Shown: positions 50,552-59,568 of the stretch, in pieces
Layout: each line of letters opens with the position of its first letter
Position numbering within the stretch: the first letter of the stretch is position 1
NCBI GenBank assembly: GCA_035534435.1
Contig: DATLRX010000002.1
Coordinates: 11,561-75,560, forward strand
From: Palsa-851 sp035534435
Lineage (GTDB): Bacteria; Chloroflexota; Dormibacteria; Aeolococcales; Aeolococcaceae
Direction: 5' to 3'
Length of the DNA: 64,000 nucleotides
The notes under the pieces: generated by a model
Told to the model about the DNA's origin: nothing
The model's input: the letters and a program-made list of their open reading frames with translations, nothing else
The model's database searches: none
Position numbers and translations under genes: made by a program

Positions 50552-52003
50552 ATGCTTGACGTCGCGGTCCTCGAGCGACTGCGCGCGGCGGCCGGCGATG
50601 AGGGGCTCATCACGGCCCCGGCAGCGCTGCGGACGTACGCCTGCGACGGGCTGACCGGACACCGCGTGACGCCCGCGGCAGTGGTGCTGCCGCTGACTAC
50701 GGAAGCCGTCGCCGAGGTCGTGCGCACCTGCGTCGCCGCGGACATCCCCTTCGTCGCGCGCGGCGCGGGGACCGGCCTGTCCGGCGGCGCGCTTCCGGCG
50801 GCCGACGGAGTCGTCGTCTGTCTCAGCCGGATGCGCTCGATTCTCGACATCGACCTCGACAATCACCAGGTCACGGTGCAACCCGGTGTGACCAACCTCG
50901 AGGTGAGCACGGCGGTGCGCCCGCTCGGGTACTTCTACGCGCCGGACCCGTCGTCGCAGCAGGTCTGCACGATCGGTGGGAACGTGGCGGAGAACTCGGG
51001 CGGAGCGCATTGCCTGAAGTACGGGTTCACCACGCATCACGTGCTCGGTGCGACGTTCGTCACCGCCGGCGGGCGCATCGCCAGGCTCGGCGGCGCCGTC
51101 CGCGACTCGGCCGGCTACGACCTCCTGGGTGTCGTCATCGGCAGCGAAGGCACGCTCGGCATCGTGACCGAGGTGGTGCTGCGCATCGTCCGCGTCCCGG
51201 AGTCGACGCAGACCGTTCTCGCGGCGTTCAACAGCATGGGCGATGCGGGCGAGGCGGTCTCACGGATCATCGCCGCGGGGATCACGCCCGCCGCCATCGA
51301 GATGATGGATCGGCTCGCGATCATGGCATGCGAGCAGACGGTTCACGCGGGGTATCCCGACTGCGGAGCGGCGCTCATCGTCGAGCTCGACGGACCGGCG
51401 GTCGAGACTGAGACGGGTCTTCGGGAGGTCATCGACACCTGCACGGCAAGCGGGGCGATCGAGATCCGCGTCGCGGCCGACGACACCGAGCGCGCGCTGA
51501 TCTGGAAAGCGCGCAAGGCGGCCTTCGCGTCGATGGGCAGGATCAGCCCGAGCTACTACGTCCAGGACGGCGTCATCCCGCGGACGCGTCTGCGCGACGT
51601 GCTCGAGCAGATCGACGCACTGTCCGCGTCGTACGGCCTGCGAGTCGCCAACGTCTTTCACGCCGGCGACGGCAACCTCCACCCGCTGGTGCTGTTCGAC
51701 GACATGCAGGAGGGCGCCGGCGAGCGCGCGCTCGAGGTGGCCGGGAGGATCCTCGAGGCATGCATCACGGCAGGCGGCTCCATCACGGGCGAGCACGGTG
51801 TCGGATCCGACAAGGCGTGCTACATGCCGAAGATGTTCAGCCCGAGCTCCATCGATGTGATGGGCCGCGTGCGCGACGCGTTCGATCCTCACGATCTGTG
51901 CAATCCCGGTAAGGCGCTGCCGACGCCCCGGCTGTGCGGTGAGGTGCCGGGCATGTACCGGCCGCATCCCGTCGAGGCAGCCGGTCTCGCGGAGCGCATG
52001 TGA
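50552..52003 (+). CDS. glcD: Glycolate oxidase subunit GlcD (FAD-linked oxidase)
   Basis: A 483-residue FAD-binding PCMH-type oxidase. It has FVARGAGTGLSGGALP and NVAENSGGAHCLKYGFTTHHVLG in the FAD domain, and VFHAGDGNLHPLVLFD and GGSITGEHGVGSDKACYM in the cap/C-terminal domain, all typical of GlcD. With GlcE and GlcF it forms the membrane-associated glycolate (or D-lactate) dehydrogenase. ATG 50552 is used. The glcE start overlaps its stop. Confidence 0.94.
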   Translation: MLDVAVLERLRAAAGDEGLITAPAALRTYACDGLTGHRVTPAAVVLPLTTEAVAEVVRTCVAADIPFVARGAGTGLSGGALPAADGVVVCLSRMRSILDIDLDNHQVTVQPGVTNLEVSTAVRPLGYFYAPDPSSQQVCTIGGNVAENSGGAHCLKYGFTTHHVLGATFVTAGGRIARLGGAVRDSAGYDLLGVVIGSEGTLGIVTEVVLRIVRVPESTQTVLAAFNSMGDAGEAVSRIIAAGITPAAIEMMDRLAIMACEQTVHAGYPDCGAALIVELDGPAVETETGLREVIDTCTASGAIEIRVAADDTERALIWKARKAAFASMGRISPSYYVQDGVIPRTRLRDVLEQIDALSASYGLRVANVFHAGDGNLHPLVLFDDMQEGAGERALEVAGRILEACITAGGSITGEHGVGSDKACYMPKMFSPSSIDVMGRVRDAFDPHDLCNPGKALPTPRLCGEVPGMYRPHPVEAAGLAERM

Positions 52004-53220
52004 TGGTGGCGGCTGCCGTCGACCTGCGCATGCTCGGCGACATCGTCGGAGCGCACAACGTGCGTGACGCGCGCGCCGGCGACGAGGTTCGTGGCATCGC
52101 GCCCGCCGCGGTCGTCTCGCCCGCAACCGATGCCGAGGTATCCGCGGTGCTCGCGGCTGCGACGGCTCGCAACCTTGCCGTCGTCGCCCGTGGTGGTGGC
52201 ACGAAGATCGGCTGGGGCGCGCCGCCGGTGCGCTGCGACCTCGTGCTCTCGACCTCGCGGATCGAGGGCATCGTGGACCACGAGCCCGCCGACCTCGTGT
52301 GTGTCGCGCGCGCGGGCACCACGCTCGCGGACCTGCAGTCGCGCCTCGCGTCCACCGAGGGATTCCGCCAGCGCCTGATGCTCGATCCCCCGCAGGGCGC
52401 CGCGGCAACACTCGGCGGCGTGGTCGCAACCGCTGCCAGCGGCTCACTCCGCACGCGGTTCGGGACCCCGCGCGACCTCGTGATCGGGGCCGCCTTCGTG
52501 CTCGCGGACGGCACCACCGGACGCAGCGGCGGCAAGGTCGTCAAGAACGTCGCCGGCTTCGACATCGCGAAGCTGCTCACCGGTTCGCTCGGCACGCTCG
52601 CGGTCATGACGGAGCTCGCGTTCCGGCTCCACCCGCTTCCGGCGGCGTCGACGACCGTGGTGTTCGAATCGCGGTCCGTCGAGGAGCTGTGCGCGTTCGC
52701 CACGGCCGTCGGCCGGCTGCAGGTCACCCCGAGCGTCGTCGACCTGCACTGGCCCGAGGGCACCGTCGTCGTCCGTTTCGACAGCTCTGCCCGCGGCGCG
52801 GCCGTCCAGGCCGAACACGTGGTGCAGGCGGCGGGCGGGCGCGTCCTTCCTCCCCGGGATGCGGAGTCGATGGCCGCAGCGCTCGCCGGGACCCCATGGC
52901 ACGGCTCCGGCGACGTCGCCGCGATCGCCGTGCTGCCGTCACGGAGCGCGGCGTTGCTGACCGCTCTGTCGGGTGGGACATGCGAGTCGCTCGTGCTCCG
53001 GCCGCTGCTCGGAACCGGCGAGGTGCGCTGCGCGCCCGAGGCGGCAGGCGACGTCGCGACCGCGGTGCGCCGCAGCGGTGGACGGCTGGTGATGCGCCGG
53101 GGCGACGGCGTCGATGTTGGCGACGATGACGACGTCGCGGTCGATCTGATGCGGTCGGTCAAGCGGCAGCTCGACCCGGCAGGGACGCTGAGCCCCGGAC
53201 GGCAGCTCGGTGGCATCTGA
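52000..53220 (+). CDS. glcE: Glycolate oxidase subunit GlcE
   Basis: A 406-residue FAD-binding subunit, shorter and lacking the GlcD cap motifs. The N-terminal LAVVARGGGTKIGWGAPP, LMLDPPQGAAATLGGVVATAASGSLR and RSGGKVVKNVAGFDIAKLLTGSLGTL are the GlcE signatures. The start is GTG 52000 or ATG 52003. It overlaps glcD by four bases (or one) and glcF by 11 bases. Confidence 0.92.
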   Translation: MMVAAAVDLRMLGDIVGAHNVRDARAGDEVRGIAPAAVVSPATDAEVSAVLAAATARNLAVVARGGGTKIGWGAPPVRCDLVLSTSRIEGIVDHEPADLVCVARAGTTLADLQSRLASTEGFRQRLMLDPPQGAAATLGGVVATAASGSLRTRFGTPRDLVIGAAFVLADGTTGRSGGKVVKNVAGFDIAKLLTGSLGTLAVMTELAFRLHPLPAASTTVVFESRSVEELCAFATAVGRLQVTPSVVDLHWPEGTVVVRFDSSARGAAVQAEHVVQAAGGRVLPPRDAESMAAALAGTPWHGSGDVAAIAVLPSRSAALLTALSGGTCESLVLRPLLGTGEVRCAPEAAGDVATAVRRSGGRLVMRRGDGVDVGDDDDVAVDLMRSVKRQLDPAGTLSPGRQLGGI

Positions 53221-54604
53221 GGTGGCGGCCGGCGCCGGGCCGCAGACGATCTCCGGCCATCCGCGGAACGGCGCGGCGACCGTCGCGTTCGACGATCACC
53301 ATCGCCCGGACGCCGCGCTCATCGGCGATTGCGTGCACTGCGGTTTCTGCCTGCCGGCATGCCCGACCTATCTGCTCTGGGGCGAGGAGATGGACTCGCC
53401 GCGCGGCCGGATCCTCCTCATGGACCTGGCCGAGCGCGGCGACATCGGCATGGACGCCGAGGTCGTCCGGCGCTGGGACGCCTGCCTCGGATGCATGGCG
53501 TGCGTCGGAGCCTGCCCGTCCGGCGTGCAGTACAACCGGCTCATCGAGCAGGTGCGTCCGCAGGTCGAGCGGCGGTTCGCGCGTGACTGGCGGTCGCGTG
53601 CCGGACGCGCCGCGCTCTTCGCCCTCCTGCCGCATCCTCGACGGATGCGCAGTGTCGCCACCGCGGTGGCGGTCACGCAGGCACTCGGCCTGCGTCGCGC
53701 TCTGCAGTGGAACCTGGTGCGACGCGTCGTGCCGCGAACGCTCCGCCGGCTCGACGACATGGCACCCGACCTCCGGCTCGCGGAGCTCCGCACACGCACG
53801 CCACGCCACCTCACACCCGGTGGAGCGCCGGTGCGGCGTGTCGCGGTGCTCACCGGGTGCGTGCAGGACGCCTTCTTCTCGCACGTCAACCGCGCGACGG
53901 CACGCGTGCTGGCGGCACACGGGTGCGAGGTGCTCACCCCGCCGCTGCAGAGCTGCTGCGGCGCACTCGAGATCCATGCGGGACGCGAGGCGCCGGCACT
54001 TGCTCGTATGCGCGCGCTCATCGCCCAGATGGAGCGGATGCGCGTCGATCACGTGGTGGTCAACACCGCCGGGTGCGGTTCCGCGATGAAGGAGTACGGG
54101 GCGTTGCTCGCCGACGACCCGCAGTGGGCGGCGCGCGCGACCGCCTTCTCCGCCAAGGTTCGCGACGTCATGGAAGTGCTCGCGGATCTCGAGGTCCAGC
54201 TGCCCGCACGGCTGCATCCGCTCGCCGCGCGCGTGGCGTATCACGACGCTTGTCACCTCGCTCATGCGCAGGGCGTCCGGACGCAGCCGAGAACGGTGCT
54301 GCGCCGCATTCCGGGACTGGATCTCGTCGAGATCGTCGAGTCCGATGTGTGCTGCGGAAGCGCCGGCATCTACAACCTCGTCGCCCCGGACGCCGCCGAT
54401 GATCTCGGGAATCGCAAGGCCACCAACGTCGCAGCGGCGCATGCGGATTTCCTGGTCGCCGGCAACGGCGGCTGCCTGCTGCAGATCCAGGCGGCACTGC
54501 GGCGCAGCGGTCATCCCGTGCCCGTGCTGCATCCCGTTGAACTCGTCGAAGCGTCGCTGCGTGGCATCCCGCCGGCGATGCTGCGCCCCGCGGCGCCGAG
54601 CTGA
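53210..54604 (+). CDS. glcF: Glycolate oxidase iron-sulfur subunit GlcF
   Basis: A 464-residue subunit with two [4Fe-4S] binding motifs: CVHCGFCLPACP (about 42-53) and CLGCMACVGACP (about 92-103). Two CCG domains follow, with QSCCGALEIHAG, NTAGCGSAMKEYG, VAYHDACHLAHAQG and SDVCCGSAGIYNL. It passes electrons from the flavin subunits to the quinone pool. The gene ends the glcDEF set; an FAD oxidase gene follows after 13 bases. Confidence 0.94.
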   Translation: MASEVAAGAGPQTISGHPRNGAATVAFDDHHRPDAALIGDCVHCGFCLPACPTYLLWGEEMDSPRGRILLMDLAERGDIGMDAEVVRRWDACLGCMACVGACPSGVQYNRLIEQVRPQVERRFARDWRSRAGRAALFALLPHPRRMRSVATAVAVTQALGLRRALQWNLVRRVVPRTLRRLDDMAPDLRLAELRTRTPRHLTPGGAPVRRVAVLTGCVQDAFFSHVNRATARVLAAHGCEVLTPPLQSCCGALEIHAGREAPALARMRALIAQMERMRVDHVVVNTAGCGSAMKEYGALLADDPQWAARATAFSAKVRDVMEVLADLEVQLPARLHPLAARVAYHDACHLAHAQGVRTQPRTVLRRIPGLDLVEIVESDVCCGSAGIYNLVAPDAADDLGNRKATNVAAAHADFLVAGNGGCLLQIQAALRRSGHPVPVLHPVELVEASLRGIPPAMLRPAAPS

Positions 54605-54617
54605 GCGCACAGGGGGC

Positions 54618-55796
54618 ATGTCCGTGACCACCGGGATGTCGGTGCACCGAACCGCGTCTGTCGTGGTCGTCGGCGCCGGCGCCGCCGGCCTCGCCGTGGC
54701 CCTCCAGCTGTCCCGGGCGGGTGTCGGCGATGTGCTCGTGGTCGATCGCAACGCATCGCCGGGAATGGGCTCGACGAGCCGCGCAAACGGTGGTGTGCGC
54801 GCGCAGTTCACCACCGCGATCAACATCGCGTTCTCGCGTTTCACCATCGAGAAGCTGCGCGAGCTCGACGAGATCAGCGGTGGCAGGGTGGGCTTCCGCG
54901 CCAACGGCTATCTCTTCATGACCGGCACAGAGGCCGGAGAGGCCGCGCTGCAACGGGCTCGAGCCCTGCAACGCTCGCAGGGTATCGACGTCGACTGGCT
55001 GTCGCCGGCCGACGTGATGACGCTGGTCCCCTTCGTAGACCAGGAGGGGCTTCGCGCAGGAACATTCTGCTCAACGGACGGCCTGATCGACCCGCACGGC
55101 GTGACCAGCGCGTTGTGGGACGAGGCGCGGCGCCTCGGCACGGTGTTGCTTCCCGACACGGAGGTCATCGACGTCGCGCCGTTCGAGAGCGGAGTCGCCG
55201 TGCACACGAGCAGCGGCGACATCAGCGCCGAGTATGCCGTGAATGCCGCCGGACCGTATGCCGCGCCGCTCGCCGCCACGGCGGGCATCGAGCTCGCTGT
55301 GACACCACGCCGGCGGAACCTGGCGTGCACCGAAGCCATCGCCGGCATGCCTGATGTCACCCCGATGCTCGTCGACAGCGACACGGGGGTGTTGACGCGC
55401 AGGGAGGGTTCGGGCTTCCTCATCGGCTTCTCGGATCCCCACGACCCACCGTGTCTCGACACCAGCTTCGATCCAGCGTTCCTCGACGCGATCGCCGCGC
55501 GCACCGGCAACCGCTTCTCGTTTCTCGAGAGCGCGCACATCAACACGCGCAAGTGCTGGGCCGGCCTCTACCCGGAGACGCCCGACCATCACGCCATCGT
55601 GGACGTGCCACCGCAGGCGCCTCGGTTCATCCAGTGCGCCGGTTTCGGTGGCCACGGGATCATGCACTCGATCGCCGCGGGACAGGCGGTGACGGAGCTC
55701 ATCACCGATGGGCGCTGCACGTCGTTCGACCTGCACCCGCTGCGCCTGCAGCGATTCGACGAGCCGGGGGGAGCAGCGGAGACCGCGGTGCTCTGA
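54618..55796 (+). CDS. FAD-dependent amine oxidase (sarcosine oxidase beta/DAAO family)
   Basis: A 392-residue flavoprotein. The N-terminal VVVVGAGAAGLAVALQLSRAG, STSRANGGVRAQFTTAINI and the C-terminal GLYPETPDHHAIVDVP with FGGHGIMHSIAAGQAV are typical of the DAO/sarcosine oxidase beta group. An AGGGGG site just before ATG 54618 fixes the start. Since glycine would be produced by the aminotransferase upstream, sarcosine, dimethylglycine or glycine oxidation are sensible candidates. It converges on the aldolase gene. Confidence 0.88.
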   Translation: MSVTTGMSVHRTASVVVVGAGAAGLAVALQLSRAGVGDVLVVDRNASPGMGSTSRANGGVRAQFTTAINIAFSRFTIEKLRELDEISGGRVGFRANGYLFMTGTEAGEAALQRARALQRSQGIDVDWLSPADVMTLVPFVDQEGLRAGTFCSTDGLIDPHGVTSALWDEARRLGTVLLPDTEVIDVAPFESGVAVHTSSGDISAEYAVNAAGPYAAPLAATAGIELAVTPRRRNLACTEAIAGMPDVTPMLVDSDTGVLTRREGSGFLIGFSDPHDPPCLDTSFDPAFLDAIAARTGNRFSFLESAHINTRKCWAGLYPETPDHHAIVDVPPQAPRFIQCAGFGGHGIMHSIAAGQAVTELITDGRCTSFDLHPLRLQRFDEPGGAAETAVL

Positions 55797-55813
55797 GGCC
55801 GGCTCGGGGCTGG

Positions 55814-56731
55814 TCAGTGCGCCGCGGTGGCCGCCGCGAGCATTGAGGCGATCTCGCCTGCAGGGTCATCGATGAGACGGTGCAGCGCTTGACGCTGCTG
55901 CTCGTCGACAGTCGGCAACGGCAAACGCACGGCATCGTCGATCGCGACGCCGCGGTGGTGGAGGACGCATTTCATCGCGGAGTGGAAGGGCGCGATCTCG
56001 AGCGACGTCCTGATGCGAGCCGCCCGCTCACTGGCATCGGCGGTGCGCGCCTTCACGGCACTGATGGTGACCTCGGGGAGTCCGGCGGCCAACCCTGACA
56101 CGGATCCGGCAGCTCCCAGTGCGAGCCCCTGCGCGATCAGTCCCTCGGCCCCGATGAAGATGTCGAGCCCATCGAGGATGTAGGGCCGGACGGCATCGAA
56201 CGTCGAGTCCGAGACCTTCATGCCGGCAAGGTTCGGCGCGCTGGAGCGAAGGCGCTCGATGACCTCGACGGGAACCGCGTAGCCGCTCCGTGCCGCGAAC
56301 TCGTACACGTAGAACGGCGTCGGAGCACACGCGCTCGCAGCCGAGTCGAGATGACGCCAGATCGAATCGGCGTCGAGCGGGAAGTACGGCGGTGGAATGA
56401 CGGCGACTCCGGCGGCACCGATGCCGGCGGCGTGCTCGGCGAGCAGAGCGGTGTCGTGCGTGGTCTGGGCTCCGCAATGGACGACCACGGCAAAACGATG
56501 GTGCGCGGCCGCCACGAACGCGTCGGCGGCGCGTCGCCGCTCGTCGACCGAGAAGAGGATTCCCTCGCCCGTGGTGCCGAGCGCGAGGATGCCGTCGAGG
56601 CCGGCGCGCACATAGAACTCGGTCACGGCGGCGATCCCGTCCTCGTCGATGGTGCCGCCGGTGCCCACGAGGGGGGTCACCGCGGCGGCGAGGGTACCGC
56701 GGACGTTCACGTTGGCTGCCATCTGCGGCAT
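55814..56731 (-). CDS. Dihydrodipicolinate synthase (DapA) family aldolase
   Basis: A 305-residue class I aldolase of the DapA/NAL family. The strand-2 motif LGTTGEGILFSVDER, the Tyr in FYVYEFAARSGYAVP and the Schiff-base Lys in LAGMKVSDSTFD are present. The substrate pocket differs from true DapA, so a 2-keto-3-deoxy sugar acid or other 2-oxo acid aldolase/dehydratase is as likely as lysine synthesis. ATG 56731 is used. It is downstream of the glycosidase gene on the same strand, separated by 39 bases. Confidence 0.88.
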   Translation of the reverse strand: MPQMAANVNVRGTLAAAVTPLVGTGGTIDEDGIAAVTEFYVRAGLDGILALGTTGEGILFSVDERRRAADAFVAAAHHRFAVVVHCGAQTTHDTALLAEHAAGIGAAGVAVIPPPYFPLDADSIWRHLDSAASACAPTPFYVYEFAARSGYAVPVEVIERLRSSAPNLAGMKVSDSTFDAVRPYILDGLDIFIGAEGLIAQGLALGAAGSVSGLAAGLPEVTISAVKARTADASERAARIRTSLEIAPFHSAMKCVLHHRGVAIDDAVRLPLPTVDEQQRQALHRLIDDPAGEIASMLAAATAAH

Positions 56732-56770
56732 GAGTGTACCGGGGAACGCACCGCACCTCTCGGTGCAGGG

Positions 56771-59395
56771 TCAGCCGGCGGCGATCGAGGCGATGTCGTA
56801 GCGGTCCCGGCCTCTGGTCCGGCGCAGCAGCAGGTCCGCGACGAGGCCTGTCCAGCCGGTCTGATGTGAGGCACCGAGCCCCGTGCCGTTCTCCGCGTGG
56901 AAGTACTCGTGAAACGGTACGAGGCCGGCGAGGTCGGGACGCCGGTAGAGGTCGATGCCCGCGACCACCGGACGCTGCCCGTGCGCATCCTCGAGAAAGA
57001 TCGTCGTGAGCCGCCGCGCGATGTCGTCGGCGACGGCACCGAGATGCAGCTGCGTTCCCGAGCCACGCGGGTACTCCACCGTCCACGCGTCGCCGAGGAA
57101 GCGGTGATACACGCGGAGCGCCTCGATGATCAGGTGATTGGGTGGAAACCACACCGGCCCGCGCCAGTTCGAGTTGCCGCCGAAGAGTCGCGTGGTCGAC
57201 TCGGCAGGCTCGTAGTCGAGATGCGCGGTGACGCCCTCGATGTCCAGGTCGAGCGGATGCTCGGCGTGAAATTTCGAGAGCGCGCGCAGACCGTGATCGC
57301 TGAGAAACTCGCCCTCGTCGAGCACATGCTCGAGGATGCGGCGCAGACGATCGGGGTCCACGATGGCGAGGAGCCGGCTCTCGCGCTCGTCAGCCTCGAC
57401 CGCGAGTGAGACAGCCGCGGCAAAACGGGGCTTGAGCTTGATGAACAGACGCAGCCGTTCCGCGAAGTCCGGGAGCACCTGCAGCGTTGTCTGACCCAGG
57501 GTGGTCGCTGCGCACAGCGGGATGAGACCGACGATCGAGCGCGCCCGGATCGGGATGCGCGCGCCACCGGGAAGGTGCAGGCTGTCGTAGTAGAAGCCGG
57601 CTGCATCGTCCCAGAGGTCCTGCTCGTTCATCGCCGTCGCGATCGCGGCGAAGTGTTCGAAGAACTTGGTGGCGACGTCCTCGTAGGTCCGGTCGTGCGC
57701 GGCGAGCACGAGTGCCATCTCGAGGAGGTTCAGCGAGTACATCGCCATCCACGCCGTGCCGTCCGACTGCTCGAGGTGGCCGCCGAGTGGAGCGAGTGCG
57801 GAACGGTTGAATGGTCCGATGTTGTCAAGACCCAGGAAACCACCCTCGAAGATGTTGTTCCCCTCCGCGTCCTCGCGGTTGACCCACCATGTGAAGTTGA
57901 TGAGCAGCTTGTGAAAGACGCGGGCAAGGAAGGCATGGTCCCTCGCGCCGTCGATCTCGAACACACGCAGCGCGGCCCAGGCGTGCACGGGCGGATTGAC
58001 GTCGTCGAAGGACCACTCGTACGCGGGCAGCTGGCCGTTGGCATGCATGTACCACTCGCGGCACAGCAGGATCAGCTGGTCCTTGGCGAACTCGGGGTCC
58101 ACGTGCGCCAGCGCGACGCACTGAAACCCTAGGTCCCAGGCCGCAAACCACGGATACTCCCAGGTATCCGGCATGGACAGGATGTCGGCATTGTCGACGT
58201 GCCGCCATCCCGCGTTGCGTCCTGTCAAACGTTCCGCCGGCGGTTGCGGACCGGCAGGATCACCGTCGAGCCATCGTGTGACGTTGTAGTGATAGAACTG
58301 CTTCGACCACAGCATCCCGCTCAGCGCTTGCCGCGCAACGAGCTGCTCGTCGGCGCTGAGCGTGTCACCGAGCACCCTGGCATAGAAGGCATCGGCCTCG
58401 GCGTGGCGCAGCCGCAGGACATTCGTGGCATCGGAGGCCGGAAGCGCCGGGTTGTTGGGGCCGAAACGGAGGTGAATCGTCGCGGTGGCCCCCGGGTCCA
58501 CGTCGAGGACATAGTGCAGCGCGGCCTTCGTCCCGGACATCGTGGGATTGACGCTGGCTGAGCCGGAGACGACGTGGTCGTTGATCGCGTCCTTTGGGAA
58601 AGCGCTGCGCGAGACCGATCCCCACAGCCGCTCCGCGTTCGTCTCGTTGTCGCAGAACAGGGGTGTCGGATCGCCGTCGCCGCGCAGGAACCGGCTGCCG
58701 ATGACCGTGTGGTCCGCGACGATGCGGTCGCTCTCCCACCGCATGGAGGGGACGGTGCCGGTGATGCCCCACGCCCAGGTGTTGCGAAACCACAGCGTCG
58801 GGAGCACATGCAGGGACGCGGCCACGGTACCGGCGTTGCGCGCGCGCAATTCCATGGAGAAGTCATCGGGCATGTCCTTGGCGTAGTCGACGGTGATGTC
58901 CCAGAAACCCGCGTCGAGCACGCCTGTGTCCGCGAGCTCGTACTCCGGATCGAGCGTCGTGCGCCTTGCGTTCTCCCGGATGAGTTCGTCATAGGGGAAT
59001 GCGGCCTGCGGGTAGAGGTACCGCCAGCGCATCCAGCTGTGCGTCGGTGTCGAGTCGACGAACCACCAGTATTCCTTTGCGTCCTCACCGTGATTGCCCT
59101 GCGGGCCGGTGAGCCCGAAGATCCGCTCCTTCAGGATGGGATCGACTCCATTCCAGAACGCGAATGCCATGCAGAGCAATTGATGCTCGTCGCAGATCCC
59201 GCCGAGACCGTCCTCGCTCCAGCGGAACGCTCGTGAGCGTGCATGCTCGTGGGGAAAGGAGTTCCACGCATCGCCGGTTGCGCTGTAGTCCTCGCGCACG
59301 GTGCCCCAGGCCCGCTCGCTGAGGTACGGTCCCCAACGGCGCCAGGCGGCGGGATTCTCGTCGAGCCGCCCGCGCTCGGGATCCTCGTTGCTCAC
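56771..59395 (-). CDS. GH63/MGH1-like glycoside hydrolase
   Basis: An 874-residue protein of the large soluble 'glucosidase' group related to glycoside hydrolase family 63. It shows RWGPYLSERAWGTVREDYSATGDAWNSFPHEHARSRAFRW near the start. An (alpha/alpha)6 barrel with GFLGLDNIGPFNRSALAPLGG, EQSDGTAWMAMYSLNLLEMAL and NSNWRGPVWFPPNHLIIEAL, where the catalytic acids are expected, makes up the C-terminal half. No signal peptide is visible, so it is probably cytoplasmic. GTG 59395 is favoured; a longer start at 59488 is possible. It likely hydrolyses glucosyl or mannosyl compounds; the substrate is not known. Confidence 0.87.
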   Translation of the reverse strand: MSNEDPERGRLDENPAAWRRWGPYLSERAWGTVREDYSATGDAWNSFPHEHARSRAFRWSEDGLGGICDEHQLLCMAFAFWNGVDPILKERIFGLTGPQGNHGEDAKEYWWFVDSTPTHSWMRWRYLYPQAAFPYDELIRENARRTTLDPEYELADTGVLDAGFWDITVDYAKDMPDDFSMELRARNAGTVAASLHVLPTLWFRNTWAWGITGTVPSMRWESDRIVADHTVIGSRFLRGDGDPTPLFCDNETNAERLWGSVSRSAFPKDAINDHVVSGSASVNPTMSGTKAALHYVLDVDPGATATIHLRFGPNNPALPASDATNVLRLRHAEADAFYARVLGDTLSADEQLVARQALSGMLWSKQFYHYNVTRWLDGDPAGPQPPAERLTGRNAGWRHVDNADILSMPDTWEYPWFAAWDLGFQCVALAHVDPEFAKDQLILLCREWYMHANGQLPAYEWSFDDVNPPVHAWAALRVFEIDGARDHAFLARVFHKLLINFTWWVNREDAEGNNIFEGGFLGLDNIGPFNRSALAPLGGHLEQSDGTAWMAMYSLNLLEMALVLAAHDRTYEDVATKFFEHFAAIATAMNEQDLWDDAAGFYYDSLHLPGGARIPIRARSIVGLIPLCAATTLGQTTLQVLPDFAERLRLFIKLKPRFAAAVSLAVEADERESRLLAIVDPDRLRRILEHVLDEGEFLSDHGLRALSKFHAEHPLDLDIEGVTAHLDYEPAESTTRLFGGNSNWRGPVWFPPNHLIIEALRVYHRFLGDAWTVEYPRGSGTQLHLGAVADDIARRLTTIFLEDAHGQRPVVAGIDLYRRPDLAGLVPFHEYFHAENGTGLGASHQTGWTGLVADLLLRRTRGRDRYDIASIAAG

Positions 59396-59490
59396 GTCAG
59401 CGTTGCGACCATAGCACCCCGGCGGCACGGCCGCTCCGTCACGACCAACGAGACCGCGTTCGACGGGGTGTTGTTTGCTCGGGGCCATCC

Positions 59491-59520
59491 TTGACTCTCG
59501 CCCGGCGCCTGCCCTAGAAC
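59491..59520 (+). promoter_or_regulatory. Candidate promoter of the aminotransferase/hydroxyacid dehydrogenase operon
   Basis: TTGACT (59491-59496) and TAGAAC (59515-59520) are separated by 18 bases. Six bases after the -10 comes an ATG at 59527, which would be the first codon of a leaderless transcript. The rest of the 169-base gap (59396-59490) shows no further signal. Confidence 0.5.
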
Positions 59521-59526
59521 TGCGCC

Positions 59527-59568
59527 ATGGTTCAAGACACTCAGACACCAACGGCAACGAAACGATGA
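59527..59568 (+). CDS. Putative 13-residue leader peptide
   Basis: A short frame (MVQDTQTPTATKR, then TGA) begins six bases after a candidate -10 element. Its stop overlaps the ATG of the aminotransferase as ATGA. The arrangement suggests leaderless translation of the leader followed by coupled translation of the main gene, which lacks a strong ribosome binding site of its own. The peptide is not related to any family I know; it may be fortuitous. Confidence 0.35.
   Translation: MVQDTQTPTATKR

Noticed and set aside
56748..56766. GCACCG/CGGTGC hairpin between the aldolase and glycosidase genes as a terminator
   Set aside because: The stem is only six bases with a seven-base loop and no U-run; this is expected by chance at such GC content.
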